Below, piece after piece: positions 18,487 to 27,567 of a DNA stretch of 64,000 nucleotides. The stretch spans positions 1,178,001 to 1,242,000 of the forward strand of contig NZ_JAEKFI010000001.1 in the NCBI RefSeq assembly GCF_016650635.1. The letters run 5' to 3'. The notes beneath the pieces were generated by a model that saw only the letters and a program-made list of their open reading frames with translations, was not told the origin of the DNA and did not search any database. Position numbers and translations under genes: made by a program. Source of the DNA: Pseudomonas sp. TH43 (lineage in GTDB: Bacteria > Pseudomonadota > Gammaproteobacteria > Pseudomonadales > Pseudomonadaceae). Position 1 is the stretch's first letter; the number at the start of each line of letters is the position of its first letter.

Positions 18487-19416
18487 ATGAATCTGAGCAA
18501 GGTCGATCTCAACCTTTTCATCGTCTTCGACGCGATCTACACCGAAGCCAACCTGACCCGCGCCGGGCAGATTGTCGGCATCACTCAGCCGGCGGTGTCC
18601 AACGCATTGGCGCGGTTGCGCGAAACCTTCAACGATCCGCTGTTCGTGCGCACAGCTCAGGGCATGGTGCCGACGCCGATGGCACAGAACATCATCGGCC
18701 CGGTACGTAACGCGCTGTCGCTGTTGCGGGTGTCGGTTCAGGAAAGTCGCATTTTCAACCCGGCGCAAGCGGTGAAGACCTACCGCATCAGCATGACCGA
18801 CCTCACTGAAGCAGTGATTCTGCCGCCGCTGTTCCAGCGCCTGCGCCGCTTGGCGCCGACGGTAATCATCGAAAGTTTCTTGTCCAAGCGCCGGGAAACC
18901 ACCAAGGAACTGGCGGCCGGGCGTCTGGATTTCGCCGTGGATGCGCCACTTAACACTGATCCGCAGGTGCGCCACGTCAAGCTGATGGAAGACCGTTACG
19001 TCTGTGCGATGCGCAAGGGACATCCGATGGCGGGCAAGGAAAAGCTCTCGCTGGATGATTATCTGTCGCTGACGCATATCCACATTTCCAGCCGCCGCAG
19101 TGGCCTGGGTTACGTCGATCTGGCACTGGGCAAAATGGGCATTCAGCGCAAAATCGCCCTGCGCTCGCAGCATTATTTGATGGCGTCGCAGGTGATGCAG
19201 CAGACCGACATGGTCATGACCGTGCCGGAACGTTTTGCCCGTCGGCATGAGCTGCAAGCGTTCAATCTGCCGGTGAATGATGTGCCGCCGGTGGAGACTC
19301 ATCTGTATTGGCATGAAAGCACCGATCAGGACCCGGCGAATCGCTGGATGCGCGAGCAGATGATCGAGCTGTGCCAACAGGTGACCGCGCAGGAGAAGAA
19401 GCTCGATAAGGTGTAA
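18487..19416 (+). CDS. LysR-family transcriptional regulator
   Basis: A 309-residue regulator with an N-terminal winged helix (LNLFIVFDAIYTEANLTRAGQIVGITQPAVSNALARLRETFNDPLFVR, about residues 5-55, NodD/LeuO-like) and a type-2 periplasmic-binding-like effector domain from about 90. GAGAAG lies just before the ATG. Divergent from the acyl-CoA dehydrogenase gene with a 186-bp shared intergenic region, the usual layout for a LysR regulator and its target. The inducer is unknown. Confidence 0.9.
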   Translation: MNLSKVDLNLFIVFDAIYTEANLTRAGQIVGITQPAVSNALARLRETFNDPLFVRTAQGMVPTPMAQNIIGPVRNALSLLRVSVQESRIFNPAQAVKTYRISMTDLTEAVILPPLFQRLRRLAPTVIIESFLSKRRETTKELAAGRLDFAVDAPLNTDPQVRHVKLMEDRYVCAMRKGHPMAGKEKLSLDDYLSLTHIHISSRRSGLGYVDLALGKMGIQRKIALRSQHYLMASQVMQQTDMVMTVPERFARRHELQAFNLPVNDVPPVETHLYWHESTDQDPANRWMREQMIELCQQVTAQEKKLDKV

Positions 19417-19439
19417 GGTTTTTCACCGCGTTATCGTTC

Positions 19440-19512
19440 TTCGCGAGCAGGCTCGCTCCCACAGTGGATTTGTGAACGCCACAGAACCTGTGGGAGCAAG
19501 CCTGCTCGCGAA
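19440..19512. repeat. REPIN, TTCGCGAGCAGGCTCGCTCC family
   Basis: Inverted REP pair from 19440 to 19512 (second copy carries one change, GGGAGCAAGCC) between the LysR gene and liuR. Confidence 0.87.
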
Positions 19513-19544
19513 GAGGCCAGCACTGACAACGAAGATCATCGCCC

Positions 19545-19560
19545 TTGACGTAAACGTCAA
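19545..19560. promoter_or_regulatory. LiuR-type operator upstream of liuR
   Basis: TTGACGTAAACGTCAA is a near-perfect 16-bp palindrome 42 bp before the liuR start. It matches the palindromes in front of liuA at 23652 and 23695, so autoregulation by the MerR-type LiuR is inferred. Confidence 0.75.
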
Positions 19561-19602
19561 CCTGCCATTAGCTTAGCGCCAAGACCTTTTCCGAGCGCGC
19601 CC

Positions 19603-19998
19603 ATGAGCAGCCAGACCTACAGCATTTCCGACCTCGCCCGCGAGTTGGACATCACCACCCGGGCGATCCGCTTTTATGAAGAGCAAGGCCTGCTCAGCCC
19701 CGAGCGTCGTGGCCAGGAACGCATTTATTCACCACGCGACAAGGTCAGCCTGAAACTGATCCTGCGCGGCAAGCGCATCGGTTTCTCGCTGGCCGAGTGC
19801 CGCGAACTGATTGAGCTTTACGATCCGTCCAGCGGTAACACCAAACAGCTCAACAGCATGCTGGCGAAAATCACCGAGCGCCGTGAACAGCTTGAGCAGC
19901 AGCTGCTCGACATCGAGCAGATGAAGCTGGAACTCGACACCGCCGAAGAGCGCTGCGTGCAAGCGCTGGAGCAAACCCTCAAGAGCCAGCAGGCCTAA
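19603..19998 (+). CDS. liuR: MerR-family regulator of leucine/isovalerate catabolism
   Basis: A 131-residue MerR-type regulator. The N-terminus holds the winged helix-turn-helix (YSISDLARELDITTRAIRFYEEQGLLSPERRGQERIYSPRDKVSLKLILRGKRIGFSLAECRELIELYD, residues 5-73) and the rest is the dimerisation coiled coil. No metal-binding cysteine cluster is present, so it is not a metal sensor. It is followed by liuE and lies 3.8 kb from liuABCD, and palindromes shared with the liuA promoter precede it. This fits LiuR, the repressor of the liu genes, presumably responding to an acyl-CoA intermediate. Confidence 0.9.
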   Translation: MSSQTYSISDLARELDITTRAIRFYEEQGLLSPERRGQERIYSPRDKVSLKLILRGKRIGFSLAECRELIELYDPSSGNTKQLNSMLAKITERREQLEQQLLDIEQMKLELDTAEERCVQALEQTLKSQQA

Positions 19999-20008
19999 AT
20001 GTCCGTTT

Positions 20009-20100
20009 TGTAGGAGCACAGCTTGCTCGCGAAAGCGCCCGTTCATTCACATTGATGTCGACTGACCTGACGCTTTCGCGAGCAAGCTCTGATCCTACAG
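20009..20100. repeat. REPIN between liuR and liuE
   Basis: Inverted pair of a diverged REP: TGTAGGAGCACAGCTTGCTC from 20009 and its inverse ending in CCTACAG at 20100. The 144-bp gap between liuR and liuE is almost entirely this element. Confidence 0.82.
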
Positions 20101-20141
20101 AGGGCTTTGAACATTCAGATAATGACAACAGGTCAACCGCC

Positions 20142-21041
20142 ATGTCCCTCCCCTCCCAAGTACGCCTGATCGAAGTCGGCCCGCGCGATGGCCTGCAAAA
20201 CGAAGCCCAACCCATCAGCGTTGCCGACAAGGTGCAACTGGTCGATGCCTTGAGCGCCGCTGGCCTCGGTTATATAGAAGTCGGCAGTTTCGTCTCGCCA
20301 AAATGGGTGCCACAGATGGCCGGCTCCGCCGACGTGTTCGCGCAGATCCAGCGCAAACCCGGCGTGACCTACGGCGCGCTGGCGCCGAACCTGCGCGGCT
20401 TTGAAGAGGCGATCGCCGCTGGCGTGAAGGAAGTCGCGGTGTTCGCCGCCGCGTCCGAAGCCTTCTCGCAGCGCAACATCAACTGCTCGATCAGCGAAAG
20501 CCTGGCGCGCTTCGCCCCGATCATGGATGCCGCGAAACAACACGGCGTTACCGTGCGCGGTTACGTGTCCTGTGTGCTCGGTTGCCCGTATGAAGGCACC
20601 GTCGCACCGGAGCAGGTGGCGATGGTCGCCCGCGAGCTGTATGCGATGGGCTGCTATGAAGTGTCTTTGGGCGACACCATCGGCACCGGTACCGCTGGCG
20701 CGACCCGGCGCTTGTTCGAAGTGGTGTCGGCGCAGGTGCCACGGGACAAACTCGCCGGGCATTTTCACGACACCTATGGCCAGGCCATGGCCAACATCTA
20801 CGCCAGCCTGCTCGAAGGCATTTCGGTGTTCGACAGCTCTATCGCCGGCCTTGGCGGCTGCCCGTACGCCAAAGGTGCGAGCGGTAACGTTGCTACCGAA
20901 GACGTGGTGTACCTGCTCAATGGCCTCGGCATCGAGACCGGTATCGACCTGGACGCGTTGATTGCCGCGGGTCGGCAAATCAGTGCAGTGCTCGGCCGCC
21001 CGAGCGGTTCGCGTGTGGCCAAGGCCCGTAGCGCGCAGTGA
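20142..21041 (+). CDS. liuE: Hydroxymethylglutaryl-CoA lyase
   Basis: Last enzyme of leucine breakdown, splitting HMG-CoA into acetoacetate and acetyl-CoA. The 299-residue TIM-barrel protein shows RLIEVGPRDGLQNE at residue 7 (metal and substrate contacts), the HxH metal ligands GHFHDTYGQAMAN near 208, and the HMG-CoA lyase signature SIAGLGGCPYAKGASGNVATED near 235 with the catalytic cysteine. The ATG at 20142 is chosen because it begins at the conserved N-terminus; in-frame codons upstream lie in the REPIN. In P. aeruginosa liuE ends the liuRABCDE operon; here it is next to liuR and apart from liuABCD. Also known as mvaB. Confidence 0.95.
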   Translation: MSLPSQVRLIEVGPRDGLQNEAQPISVADKVQLVDALSAAGLGYIEVGSFVSPKWVPQMAGSADVFAQIQRKPGVTYGALAPNLRGFEEAIAAGVKEVAVFAAASEAFSQRNINCSISESLARFAPIMDAAKQHGVTVRGYVSCVLGCPYEGTVAPEQVAMVARELYAMGCYEVSLGDTIGTGTAGATRRLFEVVSAQVPRDKLAGHFHDTYGQAMANIYASLLEGISVFDSSIAGLGGCPYAKGASGNVATEDVVYLLNGLGIETGIDLDALIAAGRQISAVLGRPSGSRVAKARSAQ

Positions 21042-21051
21042 GGGGGGGAAG

Positions 21052-21094
21052 GTGTTACCGCTGTGTCTGGAATGTGGGCTTAAGCGAGTAACAC
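21052..21094. promoter_or_regulatory. Candidate CbrB activator site upstream of crcY
   Basis: GTGTTAC (21052-21058) and GTAACAC (21088-21094) form an inverted pair with a 29-bp spacer, about 85-125 bp upstream of the sigma-54 promoter. Such a position fits an enhancer-binding protein. CrcY/CrcZ sRNAs are known to be activated by CbrB, so a CbrB site is inferred; the repeat itself is seen. Confidence 0.55.
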
Positions 21095-21175
21095 GGAAAC
21101 AAATTGTCTGGTTTTGTCTGGCCGTAAAAATCTCGTAAAAACACAAGCTATTGATTTATAACGATTTTTTAAAGT

Positions 21176-21191
21176 TGGCACGCGTAATGCT
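21176..21191 (+). promoter_or_regulatory. Sigma-54 promoter of crcY
   Basis: TGGCACGCGTAATGCT matches the RpoN consensus TGGCAC-N5-TTGCW, with the invariant GG (21177-21178) and GC (21189-21190) exactly 12 bp apart. Transcription would start near 21202. Confidence 0.8.
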
Positions 21192-21201
21192 ATCTCTATG
21201 G

Positions 21202-21573
21202 CATAACAAGAATAAAAAGCAGCAAACCAATAAAAATAAGACGTACCGACTCTGACATAACAAAAACAACACGGCAGAGACGCAGCTAACAGATTTTTTT
21301 GGAGAAGGTGTGCTTTTCAGGGTGCTCTCAGGAGTGACCCGCAACCGGGCAGAGAACAATAAAACTACCTTCAGGTAGCTCCCGAATCGGTTGGATCGCT
21401 TAGCGAGAAAGCAGATCAGCGCTCAAAAAAATACGTTTGCTCTTGACCCCGGATGGGGGTCGCCAAAAACAGCGGTAAAGGGCCACGGTTGCCAAAAACA
21501 ACAACAGACCGACCCTCAATAATAAAAAAGAGCACGCGACGACAAAATTAAAGGGGAGCCTCGGCTCCCCTTT
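21202..21573 (+). ncRNA. crcY: CrcY small RNA (Hfq/Crc sequestering, carbon catabolite repression)
   Basis: The gene-free stretch downstream of the HMG-CoA lyase gene encodes an A-rich RNA of about 370 nt. It contains at least six catabolite-activity (AANAANAA-like) motifs, for example AACAAGAATAAAAAG near 21206, AACCAATAAAAATAAG near 21225, AACAAAAACAAC near 21259, AACAATAAAAC near 21355, CCAAAAACAACAACAG near 21493 and CAATAATAAAAAAG near 21517. It ends in a strong hairpin. Crc/Hfq bind such motifs, and CrcY soaks them up when carbon is poor. In P. putida crcY is also located downstream of the HMG-CoA lyase gene, and its length is similar. Synteny, sigma-54 promoter, motifs and terminator agree. 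Confidence 0.9.
21550..21573 (+). terminator. Rho-independent terminator of crcY
   Basis: AAAGGGGAGCC and GGCTCCCCTTT pair perfectly over 11 bp with a two-base (TC) loop (or four, leaving 10 bp), ending the A-rich RNA. Confidence 0.85.
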
Positions 21574-21608
21574 GTGCTTTCTGCGATTCCTGAATTCCCT
21601 CAAATCCC

Positions 21609-21699
21609 GGTGGGAGCTGGCTTGCCAGCGATTGCGGTAGATCATTCAACATTGATGCTGGCTGATCCGACGCCATCGCTGGCAAGCCAGCTCCCACAG
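21609..21699. repeat. REPIN, ATCGCTGGCAAGCCAGCTC variant
   Basis: GGTGGGAGCTGGCTTGCCAG at 21609 and the inverse copy ending in CCCACA at 21699. It separates crcY from the 3' end of the minus-strand acyl-CoA synthetase gene. Confidence 0.85.
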
Positions 21700-21708
21700 T
21701 GTTTGTGT

Positions 21709-23406
21709 TCACCGCTTGATTGTTTTCAACTCTTCAATGCTGATCTCGCGCATCCTGAATTTCTGAATCTTGCCCGTCACCGTCATCGGAAACTCCTCGA
21801 CGAACTTGAAGTGCCGCGGCGTCTTGAAGTGCGCGATGCGTTCCTTGCACCAGGTTTGCAGCTCCAGCTCGGACGCATTGTGGCCGGGGTGGAATTTGAT
21901 CCAGGCGACGATTTCCTCACCGTAACGCGAACACGGAATGCCGATCACCTGCACGTCCGCTACCGCCGGATGGGTGAAGAAAAACTCCTCCAGCTCTCGC
22001 GGATAAACGTTTTCGCCGCCACGAATGATCATGTCCTTGTTACGCCCGGCGATGTTCACGTAACCCTCCTCGTTCATGCTCGCCAGATCACCGGTGTGCA
22101 TCCAGCCTGCCTCGTCGATGGCCTCGGCCGTGGCTTGCGGGTTGCTCCAGTAACCGAGCATCACGCTGTAACCGCGCGTGCAGAGTTCGCCAATGGTGCC
22201 GCGCGGCACGAGGTTGCCGGCGTCGTCGATGATCTTGCTTTCCAGTTGCGGCTGAGTGCGGCCGACCGTAGTCACGCGTAATTCCAGCTCGTCGTTCGGA
22301 CCGGTTTGCAGTGAAACCGGGCTGGTTTCGGTCATGCCATAAGCAATCTGCACTTCGCTCATGTGCATCTCGCTGATCACTCGGCGCATCACTTCGATCG
22401 GGCAAGTGGCGCCGGCCATGATCCCGGTGCGCAAGCTCGACAGGTCAAACTCGGCGCGTTGCGGCTGATCGAGCATGGCGATGAACATGGTCGGCACGCC
22501 GTACAGCCCGGTGGCTTTCTCTTCGGCAACGGTTTGCAAAGTCAGCAACGGGTCGAAGGCATCGTTGGGATAAATCATCGTGCTGCCGTGGGTAATACAG
22601 CCGAGGTTGCCCATGACCATGCCGAAGCAGTGATACAGCGGCACCGGGATCACCAGGCGATCGGTCGGGGCCAGGCCGATGCTTTCACCGACCATGTAAC
22701 CGTTGTTGAGAATGTTGTAATGACTGAGGGTCGCGCCCTTGGGGAAACCGGTGGTGCCGGAGGTGTACTGAATGTTCACCGGCTGATCGAAATGCAGGCT
22801 TTCGCCGCGTTCGCTGAGTTGTTGCGGGGAGATGCTCAAAGCCATATCAGTCAGTTGCGACCACGGCAAAAATCCTGACGGTGGCTGCGCGTCGAGACTG
22901 ATCACCCCGCGCAACTCCGGCAGGCGTTCGCTGCGCAGTTGACCGATGGATTGTTCGGCCAGCTCCGGCACCAGCCCCTGCAACATGCCGTGATAGTTGG
23001 AGGACTTGAACGCCCCGGCGCAGACCAGCCACTGACAGCCGGATTGTTTAAGCACGTATTCCAGTTCAGAACTGCGGTAGGCCGGGTTGATGTTGACCAG
23101 GATCACGCCGATTTTTGCCGTGGCGATTTGCGCGATGCACCACTGCGCGCAATTCGGTGCCCAGATGCCGAGCCGGTCGCCAGCCTGCAAACCCAATGCG
23201 AGCAAGGCTCTGGCATGCACATCCACTGCGTCGGCCAATTGTCGCCACGAGTAGCGCAACTGCTGATGGCGCACCACCAGCGCTTCGCCTTCGGCGTACT
23301 GCGTGACGGTCTGGTCGAACTTCTGCCCGATGGTCATCGCCAGCAAGGCTTTGTCCTGAGAACCGCGGCTATAGCTGCGCTGCGGATTTGCACTGGGTTG
23401 ATCCAT
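21709..23406 (-). CDS. AMP-forming acyl-CoA synthetase
   Basis: Adenylate-forming ligase that activates a carboxylic acid to its CoA ester. The 565-residue protein has the AMP-binding motif [16 protein letters not shown] near residue 205, [10 protein letters not shown] near 345, [38 protein letters not shown] near 430 and the C-terminal catalytic lysine in [11 protein letters not shown]. The ATG at 23406 is chosen; the in-frame extension to 23604 is translated REPIN. It is divergent from liuA, and the LiuR palindromes lie in the shared intergenic region, so co-regulation and a branched short-chain or isoprenoid acid substrate are inferred. Confidence 0.88.
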   Translation of the reverse strand: MDQPSANPQRSYSRGSQDKALLAMTIGQKFDQTVTQYAEGEALVVRHQQLRYSWRQLADAVDVHARALLALGLQAGDRLGIWAPNCAQWCIAQIATAKIGVILVNINPAYRSSELEYVLKQSGCQWLVCAGAFKSSNYHGMLQGLVPELAEQSIGQLRSERLPELRGVISLDAQPPSGFLPWSQLTDMALSISPQQLSERGESLHFDQPVNIQYTSGTTGFPKGATLSHYNILNNGYMVGESIGLAPTDRLVIPVPLYHCFGMVMGNLGCITHGSTMIYPNDAFDPLLTLQTVAEEKATGLYGVPTMFIAMLDQPQRAEFDLSSLRTGIMAGATCPIEVMRRVISEMHMSEVQIAYGMTETSPVSLQTGPNDELELRVTTVGRTQPQLESKIIDDAGNLVPRGTIGELCTRGYSVMLGYWSNPQATAEAIDEAGWMHTGDLASMNEEGYVNIAGRNKDMIIRGGENVYPRELEEFFFTHPAVADVQVIGIPCSRYGEEIVAWIKFHPGHNASELELQTWCKERIAHFKTPRHFKFVEEFPMTVTGKIQKFRMREISIEELKTIKR

Positions 23407-23466
23407 GACGACCCCTATTGTCTTTATTAGTGGGTTTACCGGATTACACTTTTTGTGGGAGCCAAC

Positions 23467-23587
23467 TGTGGCGAGGGGATTTATCCCCGTTGGGTGGCGA
23501 AGCCGCCCCTGCATATCTTCAGACAAATCAGATTTACAGATTTCACGACTGCTTCGCAGCCGCACGGGGATGAATCCCCTCGCCACA
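23467..23587. repeat. REPIN, TGTGGCGAGGGGATTTATCC family
   Basis: Inverted REP pair (23467 and ending 23587). The spacer, with GGCGAAGC, CAGACAAATCAGATTTACAG and GCTTCGC, is nearly identical to the REPIN at 15401-15522. It lies in the divergent promoter region of the acyl-CoA synthetase and liuA genes. Confidence 0.87.
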
Positions 23588-23651
23588 AAAGTCCGCTCCC
23601 ACAAAAAAGTGATCCGTTTTCAATCTTGAACTGCCCCTACTCTCGCTCAAG

Positions 23652-23710
23652 TTGACGTTAACGTAAAGGGTGATTGACAGTCATTCGTCGCAGGCTTACG
23701 TTAACGTAAA
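23652..23710. promoter_or_regulatory. Twin LiuR operators in front of liuA
   Basis: TTGACGTTAACGTAAA (23652-23667) and TTACGTTAACGTAA (23696-23709, perfect palindrome) are 43 bp apart centre to centre, about four helical turns. They match the single site before liuR at 19545. The second ends 56 bp before the liuA start. Confidence 0.82.
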
Positions 23711-23765
23711 GGTGAGAACTGCAATGCCACTCTCCCCGCCCTACAAAAAAGCCAAAAGGTGACCC

Positions 23766-24929
23766 ATGAGCTATCCATCCCTGAACTTCGCCCTCGGTGA
23801 AACCATCGACATGCTGCGCGATCAGGTTCAGTCCTTTGTCGCCAAGGAGATCGCTCCGCGCGCCGCGCAGATCGACAGTGACAACCTGTTCCCCGCCGAC
23901 ATGTGGCGCAAATTCGGTGACATGGGCCTGCTCGGCATTACCGTGCCGGAAGAGTACGGCGGTGCTGGCCTGGGTTATCTGGCGCACGTGGTGGCGATGG
24001 AAGAAATCAGCCGTGGCTCGGCCTCGGTGGCGTTGTCCTACGGCGCGCACTCCAATCTCTGCGTCAACCAGATCAACCGCAACGGCAACCACGAACAGAA
24101 AAGCAAATACCTGCCGAAGCTGATCAGCGGCGAACACGTCGGTGCCTTGGCGATGAGCGAGCCGAACGCCGGCTCCGACGTGGTCTCGATGAAACTGCGC
24201 GCCGACAAACGCGGCGACCATTTCGTCCTCAACGGCAGCAAAACCTGGATCACCAACGGCCCCGACGCCAACACCTACGTGATCTACGCCAAGACCGATC
24301 TGGAAAAAGGCCCGCATGGCATCACCGCGTTCATCGTCGAGCGCGACTGGAAAGGCTTCAGCCGCAGCAACAAGTTCGACAAGCTCGGCATGCGCGGTTC
24401 CAACACCTGCGAGCTGTTTTTCGATGACGTCGAAGTGCCGGAAGAGAACATCCTCGGCGTGCTCAACGGCGGCGTGAAAGTGCTGATGAGCGGCCTCGAT
24501 TACGAGCGCGTGGTGCTTTCGGGTGGCCCTACCGGGATCATGCAGTCGTGCATGGACCTGATCGTGCCGTACATCCACGACCGCAAGCAGTTCGGCCAAA
24601 GCATCGGCGAGTTCCAGCTGATCCAGGGCAAAGTTGCCGACATGTACACCCAGCTCAACGCCAGCCGCGCCTATCTCTACGCGGTTGCCCAGGCTTGTGA
24701 GCGCGGCGAAACCACACGTAAAGATGCCGCCGGGGTAATCCTCTACAGCGCCGAGCGCGCCACGCAAATGGCTCTCGACGCGATCCAGATTCTCGGCGGC
24801 AACGGTTACATCAACGAATTCCCGGCGGGGCGTCTGTTGCGCGACGCCAAGCTGTATGAAATCGGCGCGGGCACCAGCGAGATCCGGCGCATGCTGATCG
24901 GTCGCGAACTCTTCAACGAAACGAAGTGA
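23766..24929 (+). CDS. liuA: Isovaleryl-CoA dehydrogenase
   Basis: First committed step of the liu pathway: FAD-dependent oxidation of isovaleryl-CoA to 3-methylcrotonyl-CoA. The 387-residue protein has the acyl-CoA dehydrogenase layout with [20 protein letters not shown] near residue 130, [20 protein letters not shown] near 158, [21 protein letters not shown] near 242 (the isovaleryl-type position for the catalytic glutamate is the E of DYERVV) and [40 protein letters not shown] at the end. Length and motifs are typical of LiuA. The gene heads liuABCD and is preceded by the LiuR palindromes. Confidence 0.95.
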   Translation: MSYPSLNFALGETIDMLRDQVQSFVAKEIAPRAAQIDSDNLFPADMWRKFGDMGLLGITVPEEYGGAGLGYLAHVVAMEEISRGSASVALSYGAHSNLCVNQINRNGNHEQKSKYLPKLISGEHVGALAMSEPNAGSDVVSMKLRADKRGDHFVLNGSKTWITNGPDANTYVIYAKTDLEKGPHGITAFIVERDWKGFSRSNKFDKLGMRGSNTCELFFDDVEVPEENILGVLNGGVKVLMSGLDYERVVLSGGPTGIMQSCMDLIVPYIHDRKQFGQSIGEFQLIQGKVADMYTQLNASRAYLYAVAQACERGETTRKDAAGVILYSAERATQMALDAIQILGGNGYINEFPAGRLLRDAKLYEIGAGTSEIRRMLIGRELFNETK

Positions 24930-24956
24930 ATTTCGTCAGCGACAATCTGCAAGTCC

Positions 24957-24983
24957 CAAGCTGCAAGAGGACCGCGCTCTTGC
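24957..24983. repeat. Hairpin repeat between liuA and liuB
   Basis: The 105-bp gap contains the perfect stem GCAAGAG (24963-24969) / CTCTTGC (24977-24983), and a run of AGCTTG-type units (CAACTTGTAGCTTGTAGCTTGC) just after it at about 24985-25010. It could moderate read-through inside the operon. No T-run follows, so it is not a classical terminator. Confidence 0.6.
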
Positions 24984-25034
24984 TTCAACTTGTAGCTTGT
25001 AGCTTGCAACTCGAAGCTGCTACGGAGTAGCCCC

Positions 25035-26639
25035 ATGATTCTGCACACTCAGCTCAATCCTCGTTCAGCGGAGTTCGGCGCCAACAGCGCGGCGATGCTC
25101 AAGCAAGTCGACGCCTTGCATACCCTGCTCGCCCAAGTGGCGCAGGGTGGCGGCGCAAAAGCTCAGGAACGCCACACCTCGCGCGGCAAACTGCTGCCGC
25201 GTGAGCGCATCAACCGTTTACTCGATCCGGGCTCACCGTTTCTCGAAATCAGCCAACTCGCTGCCCACGCCGTTTATGGCGAAGACGTGCCCGCCGCTGG
25301 CGTGATTGCCGGGATCGGCCGGGTCGAAGGCGTCGAGTGCATGATCGTCGCCAACGATGCGACGGTGAAAGGTGGTTCGTACTATCCGCTGACGGTGAAA
25401 AAACACCTGCGCGCGCAAACCATCGCTCAGCAAAACCGCCTGCCATGCATTTATCTGGTGGATTCCGGCGGCGCCAACCTGCCGCGTCAGGACGAGGTGT
25501 TTCCGGATCGCGAGCATTTCGGGCGGATCTTCTTCAACCAGGCCAACATGAGCGCCATGGGCATTCCACAAATCGCCGTGGTCATGGGTTCATGCACCGC
25601 GGGCGGAGCTTACGTGCCAGCGATGGCCGACGAAGCGATCATGGTGCGCAATCAGGCAACGATTTTCCTCGCTGGCCCGCCGCTGGTGAAAGCCGCAACC
25701 GGTGAAGTGGTGAGCGCCGAGGATCTGGGCGGCGCCGATGTGCACTGCAAGATTTCCGGGGTCGCCGACCATTACGCCGAGAGCGACGAACATGCGCTCG
25801 CCCTCGCCCGCCGCAGCGTTGCCAACCTCAACTGGCGCAAGCTCGGCGAAGTGCAACAGCGCACACCGATTGCGCCGCTGTACGCCAGTGACGAGTTGTA
25901 CGGCGTGGTTTCCGCCGACGCGAAGCAACCGTTCGATGTGCGCGAAGTGATTGCGCGGCTGGTCGACGGTTCGGCGTTCGATGAATTCAAGGCACTGTTC
26001 GGCACGACTCTGGTGTGCGGTTTTGCGCATCTGCACGGCTATCCGATTGCGATCCTCGCCAACAACGGCATCCTCTTCGCCGAAGCCGCGCAGAAAGGCG
26101 CGCACTTCATCGAACTGGCTTGCCAGCGCGGCATTCCATTGCTGTTTTTGCAGAACATCACCGGCTTCATGGTCGGCCAGAAATACGAGGCCGGCGGCAT
26201 CGCCAAGCACGGCGCGAAGCTGGTAACGGCGGTGGCGTGCGCCAAGGTGCCGAAATTCACCGTGATCATCGGCGGCAGCTTCGGCGCCGGAAACTACGGC
26301 ATGTGCGGGCGTGCTTACGACCCGCGTTTCCTGTGGATGTGGCCGAACGCGCGGATCGGTGTGATGGGCGCCGAACAAGCGGCTGGCGTGCTGGTGCAGG
26401 TCAAGCGCGAACAGGCTGAACGCAGCGGCCAAACCTTCAGTGCCGAGCAGGAAGCCGAGATCAAACAACCGATCCTCGACCAGTACGAGGAGCAGGGTCA
26501 CCCCTACTATTCCAGCGCACGACTGTGGGACGACGGCGTCATCGACCCGGCGCAGACCCGCGATGTGTTGGCCCTGGCCTTGTCTGCGTCGCTGAACGCG
26601 CCAATCGAACCGAGCCGCTTCGGCGTGTTCCGGATGTGA
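25035..26639 (+). CDS. liuB: Methylcrotonyl-CoA carboxylase, carboxyltransferase (beta) subunit
   Basis: Transfers the carboxyl group from biotin on LiuD to 3-methylcrotonyl-CoA, giving 3-methylglutaconyl-CoA. The 534-residue protein has the two crotonase-like carboxyltransferase halves: [26 protein letters not shown] near residue 47, [21 protein letters not shown] near 187 (first oxyanion hole), and [31 protein letters not shown] near 372 with [29 protein letters not shown] near 413 (second). Length matches LiuB/MCCB. ACGGAG stands 8 bp before the ATG. Confidence 0.95.
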   Translation: MILHTQLNPRSAEFGANSAAMLKQVDALHTLLAQVAQGGGAKAQERHTSRGKLLPRERINRLLDPGSPFLEISQLAAHAVYGEDVPAAGVIAGIGRVEGVECMIVANDATVKGGSYYPLTVKKHLRAQTIAQQNRLPCIYLVDSGGANLPRQDEVFPDREHFGRIFFNQANMSAMGIPQIAVVMGSCTAGGAYVPAMADEAIMVRNQATIFLAGPPLVKAATGEVVSAEDLGGADVHCKISGVADHYAESDEHALALARRSVANLNWRKLGEVQQRTPIAPLYASDELYGVVSADAKQPFDVREVIARLVDGSAFDEFKALFGTTLVCGFAHLHGYPIAILANNGILFAEAAQKGAHFIELACQRGIPLLFLQNITGFMVGQKYEAGGIAKHGAKLVTAVACAKVPKFTVIIGGSFGAGNYGMCGRAYDPRFLWMWPNARIGVMGAEQAAGVLVQVKREQAERSGQTFSAEQEAEIKQPILDQYEEQGHPYYSSARLWDDGVIDPAQTRDVLALALSASLNAPIEPSRFGVFRM

Positions 26640-26648
26640 TGCTTTTTT

Positions 26649-26735
26649 GTGGGAGCGAGCCTGCTCGCGAAGGCTTCAGCGCGGTTTACCGGTACGACCG
26701 CGTAACTGTTCTTCGCGAGCAGGCTCGCTCCCACA
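26649..26735. repeat. REPIN inside the liu operon (between liuB and liuC)
   Basis: Inverted REP pair TGTGGGAGCGAGCCTGCTCG (26649) and inverse ending CCCACA (26735). It starts ten bases after the liuB stop and ends nine bases before the GGAG ribosome-binding site of liuC. Confidence 0.9.
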
Positions 26736-26757
26736 GAAACCGTGGAGACGGATGAAT

Positions 26758-27567
26758 ATGAGCGACTTCAATACCCTTGAACTGCAGAACGACCCACGCG
26801 GTTTCGCGACGCTGTGGCTCAACCGCCCAGAAAAAAACAACGCGTTCAACGCCGAAATGATCCGTGAACTGATCCTCGCTCTGGACAAAGTCGCCAGCGA
26901 CGCCAGCCTGCGTTTCCTGCTGCTGCGCGGACGTGGCAAGCACTTCAGCGCCGGCGCTGATCTGGCGTGGATGCAGCAATCGGCCGAACTCGATTACCAC
27001 ACCAACCTCGACGACGCCCGCGAACTGGCTGAGCTGATGTACAACCTCGCCAAACTGAAAATCCCCACCGTGGCCGTGGTGCAAGGCGCAGCGTTTGGCG
27101 GCGCGCTGGGTTTGATCAGTTGCTGCGACATGGCGATTGGCGCCGATGATGCGCAGTTCTGCCTGTCGGAAGTACGCATCGGTTTGGCGCCCGCAGTGAT
27201 CAGCCCGTTCGTGGTGCAGGCCATCGGCGAACGCGCCGCACGTCGCTATGCCCTGACCGCCGAACGCTTCGGCGGCCAGCGCGCTCGGGAACTCGGTTTG
27301 TTGTCCGATAGCTATCCAAACGCGGAACTTGAGCAACACGTCGAACAATGGATCGACAACCTGCTGCTCAATAGCCCCGCTGCCATGCGCGCCAGCAAAG
27401 ATTTGCTGCGTGAAGTCGGCAACGGCGCGCTGACTCCGGCGCTGCGTCGCTACACCGAAAACGCCATCGCCCGCATCCGCGTCAGTCCTGAAGGTCAGGA
27501 AGGCTTGCGGGCATTTCTGCAAAAACGTCCGCCGAGCTGGCAAGCCGCAACCAAGGAGCCGCATTGA
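26758..27567 (+). CDS. liuC: Methylglutaconyl-CoA / carboxygeranoyl-CoA hydratase
   Basis: Crotonase-family hydratase that converts 3-methylglutaconyl-CoA to HMG-CoA; in Pseudomonas the same enzyme type also serves acyclic terpene breakdown. The protein of about 269 residues has LNRPEKNNAFNAEMIREL near residue 20, RGRGKHFSAGADLAWMQ near 62 (first oxyanion loop) and QGAAFGGALGLISCCDMAIGADDAQFCLSEVRIGLAPAVI near 108. GGAG at 26744-26747 serves either ATG 26752 or 26758; 26758 gives the family-typical MSDFNTLEL with better spacing. Its TGA overlaps the ATG of liuD by one base. Confidence 0.92.
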   Translation: MSDFNTLELQNDPRGFATLWLNRPEKNNAFNAEMIRELILALDKVASDASLRFLLLRGRGKHFSAGADLAWMQQSAELDYHTNLDDARELAELMYNLAKLKIPTVAVVQGAAFGGALGLISCCDMAIGADDAQFCLSEVRIGLAPAVISPFVVQAIGERAARRYALTAERFGGQRARELGLLSDSYPNAELEQHVEQWIDNLLLNSPAAMRASKDLLREVGNGALTPALRRYTENAIARIRVSPEGQEGLRAFLQKRPPSWQAATKEPH

